From the NCBI GenBank assembly GCA_030618505.1, contig JAUXDF010000025.1, positions 1-16,438 on the forward strand: 16,438 nucleotides of DNA. The letters are read 5' to 3'. Positions 7,556-15,770 of the stretch are shown here, in pieces (position 1 is the first letter of the stretch; each line of letters opens with the position of its first letter). Below the pieces are notes generated by a model. It saw nothing but the letters and a program-made list of their open reading frames with translations, was not told the origin of the DNA and did not search any database. This stretch comes from Spongiibacteraceae bacterium. Its GTDB lineage: Bacteria; Pseudomonadota; Gammaproteobacteria; Pseudomonadales; PIVM01. The position numbers and the translations under genes are program-made.

Positions 7556-10500
7556 ATGAGCGTTATCGAATTCCTTACCCAGTTAGCTGAAAAAGACATC
7601 CGTTTATGGGTAGAAGATGGCAAACTTCGTTTCAGCGCCGCAGAAGGTGCTTTCACCGACGAGATCAAGCAAGAGGTTGTCAACCGTAAGACCGAGCTAA
7701 TCGAATTCCTCAGCCAGGCGAAAAAAGCCCATCAGGAACCGATCCCCAGGATTCCCCGCGATCAGCCACTAGCACTTTCCTTTGCCCAGCAACGCCTGTG
7801 GTTTCTCAATCAGCTGGAGCCTGATAATTCCTCCTACAACATGCCCACAGCTATTCGCATTCAAGGAAAGCTCGACCTTGAAGTACTGAAAAAGACCTTT
7901 AGCGAAATTATCTGCCGTCATGAGATTTTGAGAACCACCTATCGCGAAGACGATGAGACTCCCTTGCAAATCATCCCTCCCGCGACTGACTGGCCCCTGG
8001 AAATTGAACCCATTAGCGCACCAGCAAACAGCTCCGAAGCGGACTTTTTAAAGACACTGTGCCAAGCAGAAGCCAGTAAGCTTTTTGACCTTGAGCAGGG
8101 GCCAATTATGCGAACCCGCTTGCTCCAAATCGCTGCCGATGACTATGTGCTGTTGATCATTGTCCACCATATCGCCAGTGACGGCTGGTCGATGGGTATT
8201 CTTGTCGGTGAAATCGTGGCTTTATACAAGGCTTTTTGTGAAAACTCCCTGGCCAACTCACCACTACCAAAGCCGGGCGTCCAATACGCAGATTACTCAG
8301 CCTGGCAATTAAAACAGCTCAGTGGTGAGAACCTGGAACGCCAACTTGGCTATTGGAGGCAGCAATTACAAGCTGTCCCCATCTTGCAATTGCCCAGCGA
8401 TTATCAACGCAGCGCCATACTGGGCAACCAGGGGGGCTGTATTAATTTCACACTAAACCAAGCCTTAACTCAAGCCTTGAAATCATTAAGCAAGCAGCAG
8501 GACGCTACACTGTTTATGACCCTGCTGGCGGCATTTTCCACCCTGCTTCATCGTTTTAGTCAACAGGATGATTTTGCTATCGGCATCCCGGTGGCCAATC
8601 GCAGCCACTCATCACTGGATACACTGGTAGGTTGCTTCGTCAACACCCTGGCCTTACGTTCAGATCTGTCTGACAACCCCAGTTTTTTGGAAGTTCTCTC
8701 TCGTACCAAGACCACCTGCAAAGAAGGCTTTAATCATCAGGACATTCCCTTTGAGCGCGTTGTTGATGAACTGGGGCTAAGTCGTGATATGAGTCATAGC
8801 CCTGTTTTTCAGGTTATGTTCACACTGCAAAATGCACCGACTGACCAGCACGTGCATCTACCCGGCCTGGAACTTGAGCTGATTGAGTTCGAAACAGGAA
8901 CTGCTCAATTTGAACTCAAGCTGGCGGTACTGGAAAGTGAAAACAACTTGCAGGCGGCCATCGAATACAACAGCAGTTTATTCTCTCAAGCGAGTATCGA
9001 GCGACTTATCCGCTATTTCCAGACATTACTCGCCCACATTACGGCCAATCCAGCTCAAGCCATTTGCCAAATCCCATTGATTAGCGATGAAGAAAAAAAC
9101 CGGCTGCTATCCACAAAAGATGAGGCCTGGAATGCCACTGAGGTTCTATATCCTCAACAAGCTGATGCCCTACACCATCTGTTTGAACAACAAGCGAGCC
9201 GCACACCCGATGCAACCGCTATCAGCTATCAGCAACAGCAGTTGAGCTATCAACAACTCAACGAGAAAGCTAATCAGCTAGCTCACTACCTGCAGGCCCA
9301 AGGGGTCGGGCCTGATACCCTGGTAGGTGTTGCCATGGAGAGATCTCTGGAAATGTCTGTTGCACTACTCGGCATTCTCAAAGCCGGTGGTGCTTATGTA
9401 CCCTTTGATCCGTCATTCCCCAATGACCGTCTTGCTTTTATGCTAACGGACACGCAAGTACAGATTGTCCTGACACAAAGCTATTTATCGAAAGAGCTTC
9501 CCTTCGACAATATCAACAAAATCTTTCTTGACTCTCTCTCCAGCGAAAATTCAGACTCAACACTTTGGAGCACCCAGCCCAGCAGTAATCTGCCTGGCAA
9601 TTTACAAGAAGACAACCTGTTTAACGTTATCTTTACCTCTGGCTCAACTGGCAAACCCAAAGGTGTTATGGTTCCCCATCGCGGCATCATTAACCGCTTG
9701 CTATGGATGCAGGAAAGTTACCCACTCAATGCCAAAGATATTGTTCTACAAAAAACACCCTACAGTTTTGATGTATCCGTATGGGAACTGTTCTGGCCCC
9801 TTATTGTTGGCGCCCAAATCGAATTTGCCAAACCCGATGGACATAAAGACCCGACCTACCTCAAAGAAATTATTCAGAACAAAGGGATCACAACCCTACA
9901 CTTTGTTCCTTCCATGCTTGGTGTATTTTTGCAAACGGAAGACATCGAAGACTGCGGCACTATCAAACGCATATTCTGTTCCGGTGAAGCGCTACAACTG
10001 GAACATGAAAGACGTTTTTTCGAGTGTTTCGCTCATACAGAATTGCATAATCTTTATGGCCCCACGGAAGCTTCAGTAGATGTTTCCTACTTCGCCTGCT
10101 CCGCTAACAGTCAATACCGTAGCGTCCCCATCGGCAAACCGGTCTCTAACACTCAACTGCATATTCTCGACGAAAACCTGCAACCCGTACCAATTGGCAT
10201 TGCCGGTGAACTCTATATTGGCGGCACTCAACTCGCTCGAGGCTACCTTAACCGCATCGAGTTAACCGAAAAAACCTTTATCGCTAATCCCTACCACAGC
10301 TCAGGCCACCCCTCCCCGCGTTTATATAAAACCGGCGATCTGGCCCGTTATCTGCCAGACGGCAATATTGATTACATCGGTCGTGTCGACTTTCAAGTCA
10401 AAGTGCGAGGCCTGCGCATTGAGTTGGGAGAAATAGAAACCGTTCTACACCAGCAAGCAGACATCTGCGAAACGGTCATCATCACCAAAGAGTTAAGCCA

Positions 10501-13500
10501 AGACAACGTACAAATCATCGCCTATTTCGTAGCAAATAATCAAGATAAACCGCCAGAAGCAGAACTACTTCGAGAACATTTACGTCAACATCTTCCGGAG
10601 TATATGCTTCCAAATATTTTTATTTGCCTTGAGGAGATACCTCTCTCAGCTAATGGCAAGGTAAATCGAAAAGCACTACCAACGCCCGAACTGACAGACC
10701 AGGTAAGCACAGAATATATCGCACCACGCAACGATATCGAACAGCAACTTGTCGTTATCTGGTCAGACATACTGAATGTCGAAAAAATAGGTATTCATGA
10801 TAACTTTTTCGAGTTGGGTGGACACTCACTACTAGCCACACGGGTCGCTTCAAGAATCAAAAAATACTTCGAAGTTGAGCTTAAATTACGAGAGCTATTT
10901 GATGCCACAACGGTAGCCACGCTAGCGGAAAAAATCGCCAATGCTGATGGCTCTTCCAGAACATCCCTTCCAAACATCGCAGCGCAACCACGCAACGACG
11001 ATCATACCCAATTTCCTCTATCATTCGCACAAACCAGATTATGGTTTATTGAAAACCTGACCAAAGGTGGTGCAACTTACAACATACCCTCAGCACTTCG
11101 CATCAATGGGCCACTCGATACAGTCCATCTAAACACAAGCCTAAATAAACTAATCACCAGGCATGAAGCATTACGCACCAGCTTCCATCACAATGAAGAC
11201 TCCGGACAACAGCAAATCCACAACAATGTGAGCATTGTACTCGAGCAAATATCCTGTACGGAAAATGAAGTAAAGGCTGCTTCAATACAGTTCGCATCAT
11301 CGCCGTTTGATCTGTCATCTGCCCCTTTGATTAGGGCTAAAGTTCTTTGTATAGGGCCTCAAGATCATATCCTGCTGCTCTGCTTGCACCATATCATTGC
11401 CGATGGCTGGTCCCTTGATATCATCATCAATGATTTAATCGCCTTTTATCTGCATCAGCAACAAGGTCTGCCAGAATTGCCCATACAGTATGCGGACTAT
11501 GCACTTTGGCAACAGACCCATCTAAATGATGACTATTTTTCCGCACATATGGATTATTGGCGAAAGCAGTTAGAGGCCCTGCCCAAACTGGAATTACCTA
11601 CCGATTTTTCTCGTCCTGCACAAGTCAGCCCGGAGGGCAAAGGGCTGAGCTTTAATCTGGACTCTGACCTTGCAAACCGAGTACGAAAATTTAGCTTGCA
11701 ACAGCAAGTTACACCTTATGTGGTACTGCTAACAGTCTACCGCATGCTACTCTGCCGCTATAGCAGCCAAAGTGATTTTGCTATAGGCACTCCTGTAGCC
11801 AACCGACCTCAAACTGAACTCGAAAACATAATTGGTTTTTTTGTCAACACTCTGGTACTTCGCACAACTATTGAAACTGAAGATACCTTCTGTAGCCTCT
11901 TGAAAAAAGCACAGCAGACACTACTGGATGCCCAGCAACATCAGGATATTCCTTTTGAAAAGTTGGCCACAGAATTAGTCGCTGAGCGCAATTTTGGTCA
12001 AACGCCTTTATTTCAGACATCCTTCACCTACCAAAAAAACTCAAACGACTCACAGCAAACCCTGCCCAATGAACTCAGTATTGCACCTTTAAACAATCAA
12101 GATCAGGACTACGATATTCCTGTTAAATTCGACCTGCAATGCAGCTTCAGTGATCAGGGCGAAGACAAGGAGATTAGTGGCGCAATAGAGGGGCGCACAA
12201 CGCTGTTTAGTACTGATACGCTAAAACAGCTTGCCAAACATTTCATTGCCTTACTTGAGGCGGCCCTAAGCGAACCAGACAAACAGCTATGTACTCTACC
12301 GATGCTGTCTGCTAACGAACACAAACAGTTATTACACACCTGGAACTCAGAAAAAAGCCAGACCTATACCACCAACTGCATTCATCAACAGTTCGAACAG
12401 ATCGTTGAACGCTACCCCGATCACACCGCTATCGCCTTTAACAATGAACAGATTAGCTATGCAGAGCTAAATAAACGAGCTAACCAACTCGCACGCCAAC
12501 TAGCTGTCCAGGGCGTTACCGTGGGAGCCCCAGTGGGGCTTTGCCTGGAGCGCTCAATCGATCTACTTGTCGGTATACTGGGCATTCTCAAAGCCGGCGG
12601 CGCCTACATCCCCCTGGATCCACATTTCCCCAATGATCGTTTACAATTTATTCTTGAAGACTCAACTGCACCCATATTAATTACAACCCAGGCGCTAACA
12701 GAAAACCTGCCAAGCTATAGCGGTCAACGTGTATTGATCGACACAGACGCACAGCAGATTGCGCAGCAAGAACAACACAACTTGAATATCTCTATCAACG
12801 ATAGCAATATCATCTACGTTCTTTATACCTCCGGGACAACAGGTAAACCCAAAGGCTGCCTGGTTACACACGCCAACGTATCACGCCTGTTCAGCGCAAC
12901 TGATGCTGATTTTAATTTCAATGAGAAAGATGTCTGGACACTCTTTCACTCCTACGCATTTGACTTTACCGTATGGGAAATATGGGGCGCCCTCCTTTAT
13001 GGCGGTAAACTGGTGGTAGTGCCTTATACCGTCAGTCGTTCAGCCAAAGAGTTTTACCAACTACTAGGCAAAGAGCAAGTAACAGTTCTAAATCAAACGC
13101 CCTCTGCGTTCTCGCAACTAATCGCCATTGACGCACAACAGCAGGAGAGCGACAACCTTGCCCTTCGATACATTGTCTTTGGCGGTGAAGCACTTGATTT
13201 TCAGGCATTAAAACTATGGCTAAAACGTCACGAAATTGAATCCCCTGCCATCATTAACATGTATGGCATCACTGAAACTACCGTACATGTCACCCTACAC
13301 CGCATCAGTGAAAAGGACATACAATCTGGCCGCTCATTAATCGGTAAACCTATAAGCGACCTTCACGCCTACCTTTTAGATAAGCATGGGCAGCTCACTC
13401 CTGCAGGCAGAATTGGTGAGCTCCACATCTCCGGCGCCGGCGTAACCAACGGCTATCTTAAACGAGACGATTTGACCCAAGAGAAATTTATAACCAACCC

Positions 13501-14230
13501 TTACGTCAATGAGTTAAGCGAAGCACAGCAAAGTAAGCATCAGCGCTTATACCGCTCTGGCGATCTCGCCCGCTATATGCCCGACGGTACTCTTGAGTAC
13601 CTGGGCAGAATCGATCATCAGGTTAAGATACGCGGCCATCGTATAGAGCTTGGAGAAATTGAAATACAACTTGCCGCTCTTGACTCAGTTCGAGAAGCTA
13701 TAGTCACAATCTATGAAATTGATAACGACAAGCGACTGATCGCCTACCTGCTGACCGGAAAGGATGCAGCTGATCTCAACCACACCACTTTACGCCAACA
13801 ACTCTCACAACGGCTGCCTGATTACATGATACCCAGCAGCTTTATCAAACTCGAAGAGTGGCCGCTAACGCCGACAGGCAAAGTGGATAAAAATGCTCTT
13901 CCTGAGCCTGAAATAGGACAATCCAGCGTAGAGTTTGTCGCGCCTCGCAATGACATTGAAAGCCAGCTTGCTCAAATATGGGCAGACATTCTAGGTGTAG
14001 AGAAAGTCGGTATCTTTGATAACTTTTTTGAACTAGGTGGCCACTCTATCCTTGCTATGCAAGTTGCTAATAAAGCTCATGAGCAATTTCAAGTCGAGTT
14101 GGAATTAAGCAAGTTATTTGAAAGCCCCACCATTGCAACGATTGCAGAACTGATCGAGGAAAGAGTCACTGAACAACAGCTATTAATTGATGATGACGAT
14201 GACGATGACGATGACGAATTTATTATTTAG
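7556..14230 (+). CDS. Two-module NRPS: docking-C-A(Ser)-PCP-C-A(Thr)-PCP
   Basis: This complete 2224-aa synthetase adds two residues. Residues 3-55 form a TubC-type beta-hairpin docking domain (IEFLTQLAEKDIRLWVEDGK). Module 1: C about 68-505 (HHIASDG at 204-210), A about 538-1040 (TSGSTGKPKG at 694), PCP about 1053-1126 (Ser1091). Module 2: C about 1150-1585 (HHIIADG at 1278-1284), A about 1608-2115 (TSGTTGKPKG at 1758), PCP about 2127-2200 (Ser2164). By GrsA alignment the A1 code is DVWHFSLVDK, a textbook serine code, and the A2 code is DFWNVGMVHK, one change from the classic threonine code DFWNIGMVHK. Both C domains look like the LCL type, and no epimerization, methylation or release domain is present. 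The C terminus is nine Asp followed by EFII, a likely docking tail. The start is fixed by the docking domain; a clear Shine-Dalgarno sequence is missing. The TAG stop spans the edge of an inserted repeat. Confidence 0.97.
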   Translation: MSVIEFLTQLAEKDIRLWVEDGKLRFSAAEGAFTDEIKQEVVNRKTELIEFLSQAKKAHQEPIPRIPRDQPLALSFAQQRLWFLNQLEPDNSSYNMPTAIRIQGKLDLEVLKKTFSEIICRHEILRTTYREDDETPLQIIPPATDWPLEIEPISAPANSSEADFLKTLCQAEASKLFDLEQGPIMRTRLLQIAADDYVLLIIVHHIASDGWSMGILVGEIVALYKAFCENSLANSPLPKPGVQYADYSAWQLKQLSGENLERQLGYWRQQLQAVPILQLPSDYQRSAILGNQGGCINFTLNQALTQALKSLSKQQDATLFMTLLAAFSTLLHRFSQQDDFAIGIPVANRSHSSLDTLVGCFVNTLALRSDLSDNPSFLEVLSRTKTTCKEGFNHQDIPFERVVDELGLSRDMSHSPVFQVMFTLQNAPTDQHVHLPGLELELIEFETGTAQFELKLAVLESENNLQAAIEYNSSLFSQASIERLIRYFQTLLAHITANPAQAICQIPLISDEEKNRLLSTKDEAWNATEVLYPQQADALHHLFEQQASRTPDATAISYQQQQLSYQQLNEKANQLAHYLQAQGVGPDTLVGVAMERSLEMSVALLGILKAGGAYVPFDPSFPNDRLAFMLTDTQVQIVLTQSYLSKELPFDNINKIFLDSLSSENSDSTLWSTQPSSNLPGNLQEDNLFNVIFTSGSTGKPKGVMVPHRGIINRLLWMQESYPLNAKDIVLQKTPYSFDVSVWELFWPLIVGAQIEFAKPDGHKDPTYLKEIIQNKGITTLHFVPSMLGVFLQTEDIEDCGTIKRIFCSGEALQLEHERRFFECFAHTELHNLYGPTEASVDVSYFACSANSQYRSVPIGKPVSNTQLHILDENLQPVPIGIAGELYIGGTQLARGYLNRIELTEKTFIANPYHSSGHPSPRLYKTGDLARYLPDGNIDYIGRVDFQVKVRGLRIELGEIETVLHQQADICETVIITKELSQDNVQIIAYFVANNQDKPPEAELLREHLRQHLPEYMLPNIFICLEEIPLSANGKVNRKALPTPELTDQVSTEYIAPRNDIEQQLVVIWSDILNVEKIGIHDNFFELGGHSLLATRVASRIKKYFEVELKLRELFDATTVATLAEKIANADGSSRTSLPNIAAQPRNDDHTQFPLSFAQTRLWFIENLTKGGATYNIPSALRINGPLDTVHLNTSLNKLITRHEALRTSFHHNEDSGQQQIHNNVSIVLEQISCTENEVKAASIQFASSPFDLSSAPLIRAKVLCIGPQDHILLLCLHHIIADGWSLDIIINDLIAFYLHQQQGLPELPIQYADYALWQQTHLNDDYFSAHMDYWRKQLEALPKLELPTDFSRPAQVSPEGKGLSFNLDSDLANRVRKFSLQQQVTPYVVLLTVYRMLLCRYSSQSDFAIGTPVANRPQTELENIIGFFVNTLVLRTTIETEDTFCSLLKKAQQTLLDAQQHQDIPFEKLATELVAERNFGQTPLFQTSFTYQKNSNDSQQTLPNELSIAPLNNQDQDYDIPVKFDLQCSFSDQGEDKEISGAIEGRTTLFSTDTLKQLAKHFIALLEAALSEPDKQLCTLPMLSANEHKQLLHTWNSEKSQTYTTNCIHQQFEQIVERYPDHTAIAFNNEQISYAELNKRANQLARQLAVQGVTVGAPVGLCLERSIDLLVGILGILKAGGAYIPLDPHFPNDRLQFILEDSTAPILITTQALTENLPSYSGQRVLIDTDAQQIAQQEQHNLNISINDSNIIYVLYTSGTTGKPKGCLVTHANVSRLFSATDADFNFNEKDVWTLFHSYAFDFTVWEIWGALLYGGKLVVVPYTVSRSAKEFYQLLGKEQVTVLNQTPSAFSQLIAIDAQQQESDNLALRYIVFGGEALDFQALKLWLKRHEIESPAIINMYGITETTVHVTLHRISEKDIQSGRSLIGKPISDLHAYLLDKHGQLTPAGRIGELHISGAGVTNGYLKRDDLTQEKFITNPYVNELSEAQQSKHQRLYRSGDLARYMPDGTLEYLGRIDHQVKIRGHRIELGEIEIQLAALDSVREAIVTIYEIDNDKRLIAYLLTGKDAADLNHTTLRQQLSQRLPDYMIPSSFIKLEEWPLTPTGKVDKNALPEPEIGQSSVEFVAPRNDIESQLAQIWADILGVEKVGIFDNFFELGGHSILAMQVANKAHEQFQVELELSKLFESPTIATIAELIEERVTEQQLLIDDDDDDDDDEFII
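14189..14215 (+). repeat. GATGAC hexamer tandem repeat encoding poly-Asp
   Basis: One GAT codon at 14189-14191 is followed by four perfect GATGAC units at 14192-14215, giving nine consecutive Asp residues at the C terminus of the NRPS. Gain or loss of a unit keeps the frame and only changes the length of the acidic tail. Confidence 0.9.
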
Positions 14231-14377
14231 CGCCTAACCAGAAACCGGAAGTTTTCGAAAACTAAATCCGCTCCTGGCCAACGCAAATCTAGTTCCTAGG
14301 CCTTTTCAAGGCCTTTAAGTCACAAGATTTGCGTTGGCCAGGATCTCTTTGTCTAATTTCTGGATGGGCACTATTTA
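14224..14377. repeat. 6-bp target-site duplication TATTTA around MITE copy 1
   Basis: TATTTA at 14224-14229 and again at 14372-14377 abuts the two ends of the 142-bp element exactly. Removing the element and one repeat rebuilds a continuous site in which the NRPS stop would read TAA. Confidence 0.8.
14230..14371 (-). mobile_element. MITE-like element, copy 1 (142 bp)
   Basis: This non-coding element is about 90% identical (I count 14 differences in 142) to the reverse complement of 15623-15764. The right end carries the intact terminal repeat, read inward as GTGCCCATCCAGAAA; the left end, GCGCCTAACCAGAAA, matches it at 12 of 15 positions. Inside is a strong hairpin with arms 14272-14290 and 14325-14343 (core TGGCCAACGCAAATCT) topped by AGGCCTT-TTC-AAGGCCT at 14298-14314, plus a separate 12-bp palindrome at 14251-14262. 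It is too short to encode a transposase, so mobility would need an enzyme from elsewhere. Strand is assigned arbitrarily, with the 15623 copy taken as plus. Lying right after the NRPS stop, it could act as a terminator. Confidence 0.88.
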
Positions 14378-14387
14378 ATGCTCGCTT

Positions 14388-14418
14388 AAGGGGCTGCAAA
14401 TAGGTTTTCAGCCCCCTT
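14388..14418 (+). terminator. Possible transcription-terminating hairpin
   Basis: AAGGGGCTG at 14388-14396 can pair with CAGCCCCCTT at 14409-14418 with one bulged C and a 12-base loop. It lies between the convergent ends of the NRPS and sulfotransferase genes. No U-rich tail follows on either strand, so intrinsic termination is uncertain. Confidence 0.35.
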
Positions 14419-14464
14419 GGCTAGTAACCGGAAACCCTCATAAAAGTTTTTCCACTAAATATAA

Positions 14465-15439
14465 TTATTCCCAGCCGAAATCAACACCCAGATAATCGTA
14501 CAGCTGCTCATTATAGGGTTTAAAAAAATCCACTAACTCCGCTCGAATTTCATCATCTACTTCCAAAGGAGGCGATGGATTTTTCTCCTTAATTTCTAAA
14601 GGCTCGTATTCAGGCAGACCAACAAAATCGTAGATGTCCCGCATCTGACTGATCGGATCTTTAAAAAACTGATTAGCATTGACTATTTTTACCTTGTCTC
14701 TACCAAACAACTCATGCATCCGCTCAACAAATGGCAAGTAAATACTATGGCGCAGATAGCTGGTGCCTCCAGAACCACAAAACAAAAAGAAACCGGTACC
14801 ACCACGCGGTATATCTTTCATCTCAATGCGCATAGCCTCCTTGAACTCTGGCATATGCTGCCACAAATCATCTTTATCAAACAACCCGGTAATCATTGCA
14901 TTCCAACGAAAGTGAGATATCGCGCGATCAACGGGGTTTCGTAGGGTAAGCACAATTTTCATATCAGGAGAGACAGCTTTGGCCCAGTAAGGAAAGGAAA
15001 TGGTTGGACCAATCGGGGTGCAATCAGCCGTCATTGCCACACCATACTTCTCTTCTACCTTCGCTTTCTCCTTCAGAGTGGGAAACTGAGCTCGGGCAAA
15101 ACTTTCCTTCGGCAAATGTGTTGCTAGCTCCTTGGAAAGGGGTAAAACAATCGCCGGGTGCTGCAGAATATAGGCAGAAATATTAGATGTTCCCGAGCGA
15201 ATTGATCCCGTAGACATAAAATCCGGCACCATACGCTTCTTCCAATTATGTGTGCGCAGGCCAACTCGCCAACCAGGAGGAGCAACAAAATAATAACTTT
15301 TAAACTGATGCTTCAATAATTTAAAAGCCTTCTTTGCTCCACCCTTAGTTTCAAAAAACATTCTGAAATCTACAACAGCCTGTTCCAGCATTTCAATACG
15401 TTCGTGGTCCGGCTCAATTTTTATCTTATTATTCATCAT
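14465..15439 (-). CDS. PAPS-dependent sulfotransferase family protein
   Basis: This 324-aa protein fits the Sulfotransfer_1/3 family, which moves a sulfuryl group from PAPS to a hydroxyl or amine. The 5'-phosphosulfate loop is at about 71-91 (VPDFMSTGSIRSGTSNISAY); the usual KxGT core is here RSGTS, with Arg81 in place of the common Lys. The 3'-phosphate site is LRNPVDRAISHF at 166-177, keeping Arg167 and Ser175. The segment YLPFVERMHELFGRDKVKIV at 234-253 matches the conserved helix that precedes the final part of this fold. No signal peptide or membrane segment is visible, so it is probably cytoplasmic. The start ATG follows GGTGG about five bases upstream; a second ATG comes directly after it. 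The gene lies between two inverted MITE copies and faces the NRPS genes. Sulfation of the peptide is possible but unproven, as is an unrelated role in polysaccharide or lipid sulfation. Confidence 0.85.
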   Translation of the reverse strand: MMNNKIKIEPDHERIEMLEQAVVDFRMFFETKGGAKKAFKLLKHQFKSYYFVAPPGWRVGLRTHNWKKRMVPDFMSTGSIRSGTSNISAYILQHPAIVLPLSKELATHLPKESFARAQFPTLKEKAKVEEKYGVAMTADCTPIGPTISFPYWAKAVSPDMKIVLTLRNPVDRAISHFRWNAMITGLFDKDDLWQHMPEFKEAMRIEMKDIPRGGTGFFLFCGSGGTSYLRHSIYLPFVERMHELFGRDKVKIVNANQFFKDPISQMRDIYDFVGLPEYEPLEIKEKNPSPPLEVDDEIRAELVDFFKPYNEQLYDYLGVDFGWE

Positions 15440-15547
15440 GCACCACCGTTAATTTTATGGTTTCTTTAATATTTGTATGTTTCCAAGATCCTGCCGAGTT
15501 TAGCTGTACGTCGCGAGGGAAAACCGGTTTGAGTCATATTTCACGCA

Positions 15548-15576
15548 ATATTAAAAAGAGTAGCGACTCCATTCAA
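15548..15576 (-). promoter_or_regulatory. Candidate promoter for the sulfotransferase gene
   Basis: On the minus strand TTGAAT (plus 15571-15576) and TAATAT (plus 15548-15553) are separated by exactly 17 bases, a good sigma-70 layout. It would give a leader of about 100 bases before the ATG at 15439. The site lies just inside MITE copy 2, so it is native and not supplied by the element. Confidence 0.4.
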
Positions 15577-15616
15577 CAAAAAATGGCCCAAAAACAATCT
15601 AATCCGACAGGCTCAC

Positions 15617-15770
15617 TAGCTAGTGCCCATCCAGAAATTAAACAAAGAGATCCTGGCCAACGCAAATCTTGTGACTTAAAGGCCTTGAAAAGGCCTAGGA
15701 GCTAGATTTGCGTTGGCCATGACCGGACTTGATTTTCGAAAATTAGCAGTTTCTGGATGGGCACTAGCTA
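15617..15770. repeat. 6-bp target-site duplication TAGCTA around MITE copy 2
   Basis: TAGCTA at 15617-15622 and again at 15765-15770 directly borders the 142-bp element. It shares the pattern TA-N2-TA with the TATTTA duplication of copy 1. Confidence 0.8.
15623..15764 (+). mobile_element. MITE-like element, copy 2 (142 bp)
   Basis: This copy has perfect 15-bp terminal inverted repeats: GTGCCCATCCAGAAA at 15623-15637 and its reverse complement at 15750-15764. It holds the same internal hairpin as copy 1, with 16-bp arms at 15654-15669 and 15704-15719, and a 12-bp palindrome ATTTTCGAAAAT at 15732-15743. It encodes nothing. It lies upstream of the sulfotransferase gene, in inverted orientation to copy 1. 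I could not match its ends to a named IS family from memory. Confidence 0.88.

Noticed and set aside
9528..10079. 183-codon plus-strand frame inside the second NRPS gene
   Set aside because: It lies wholly within the conserved A domain in another frame, and is a shadow of it.
15457..15705. 82-codon plus-strand frame upstream of the sulfotransferase gene
   Set aside because: It runs into MITE copy 2, is antisense to the sulfotransferase promoter region and has no recognisable domain.
14224..15770. Composite transposon carrying the sulfotransferase gene
   Set aside because: Each 142-bp copy has its own different target duplication, which indicates two separate insertions.
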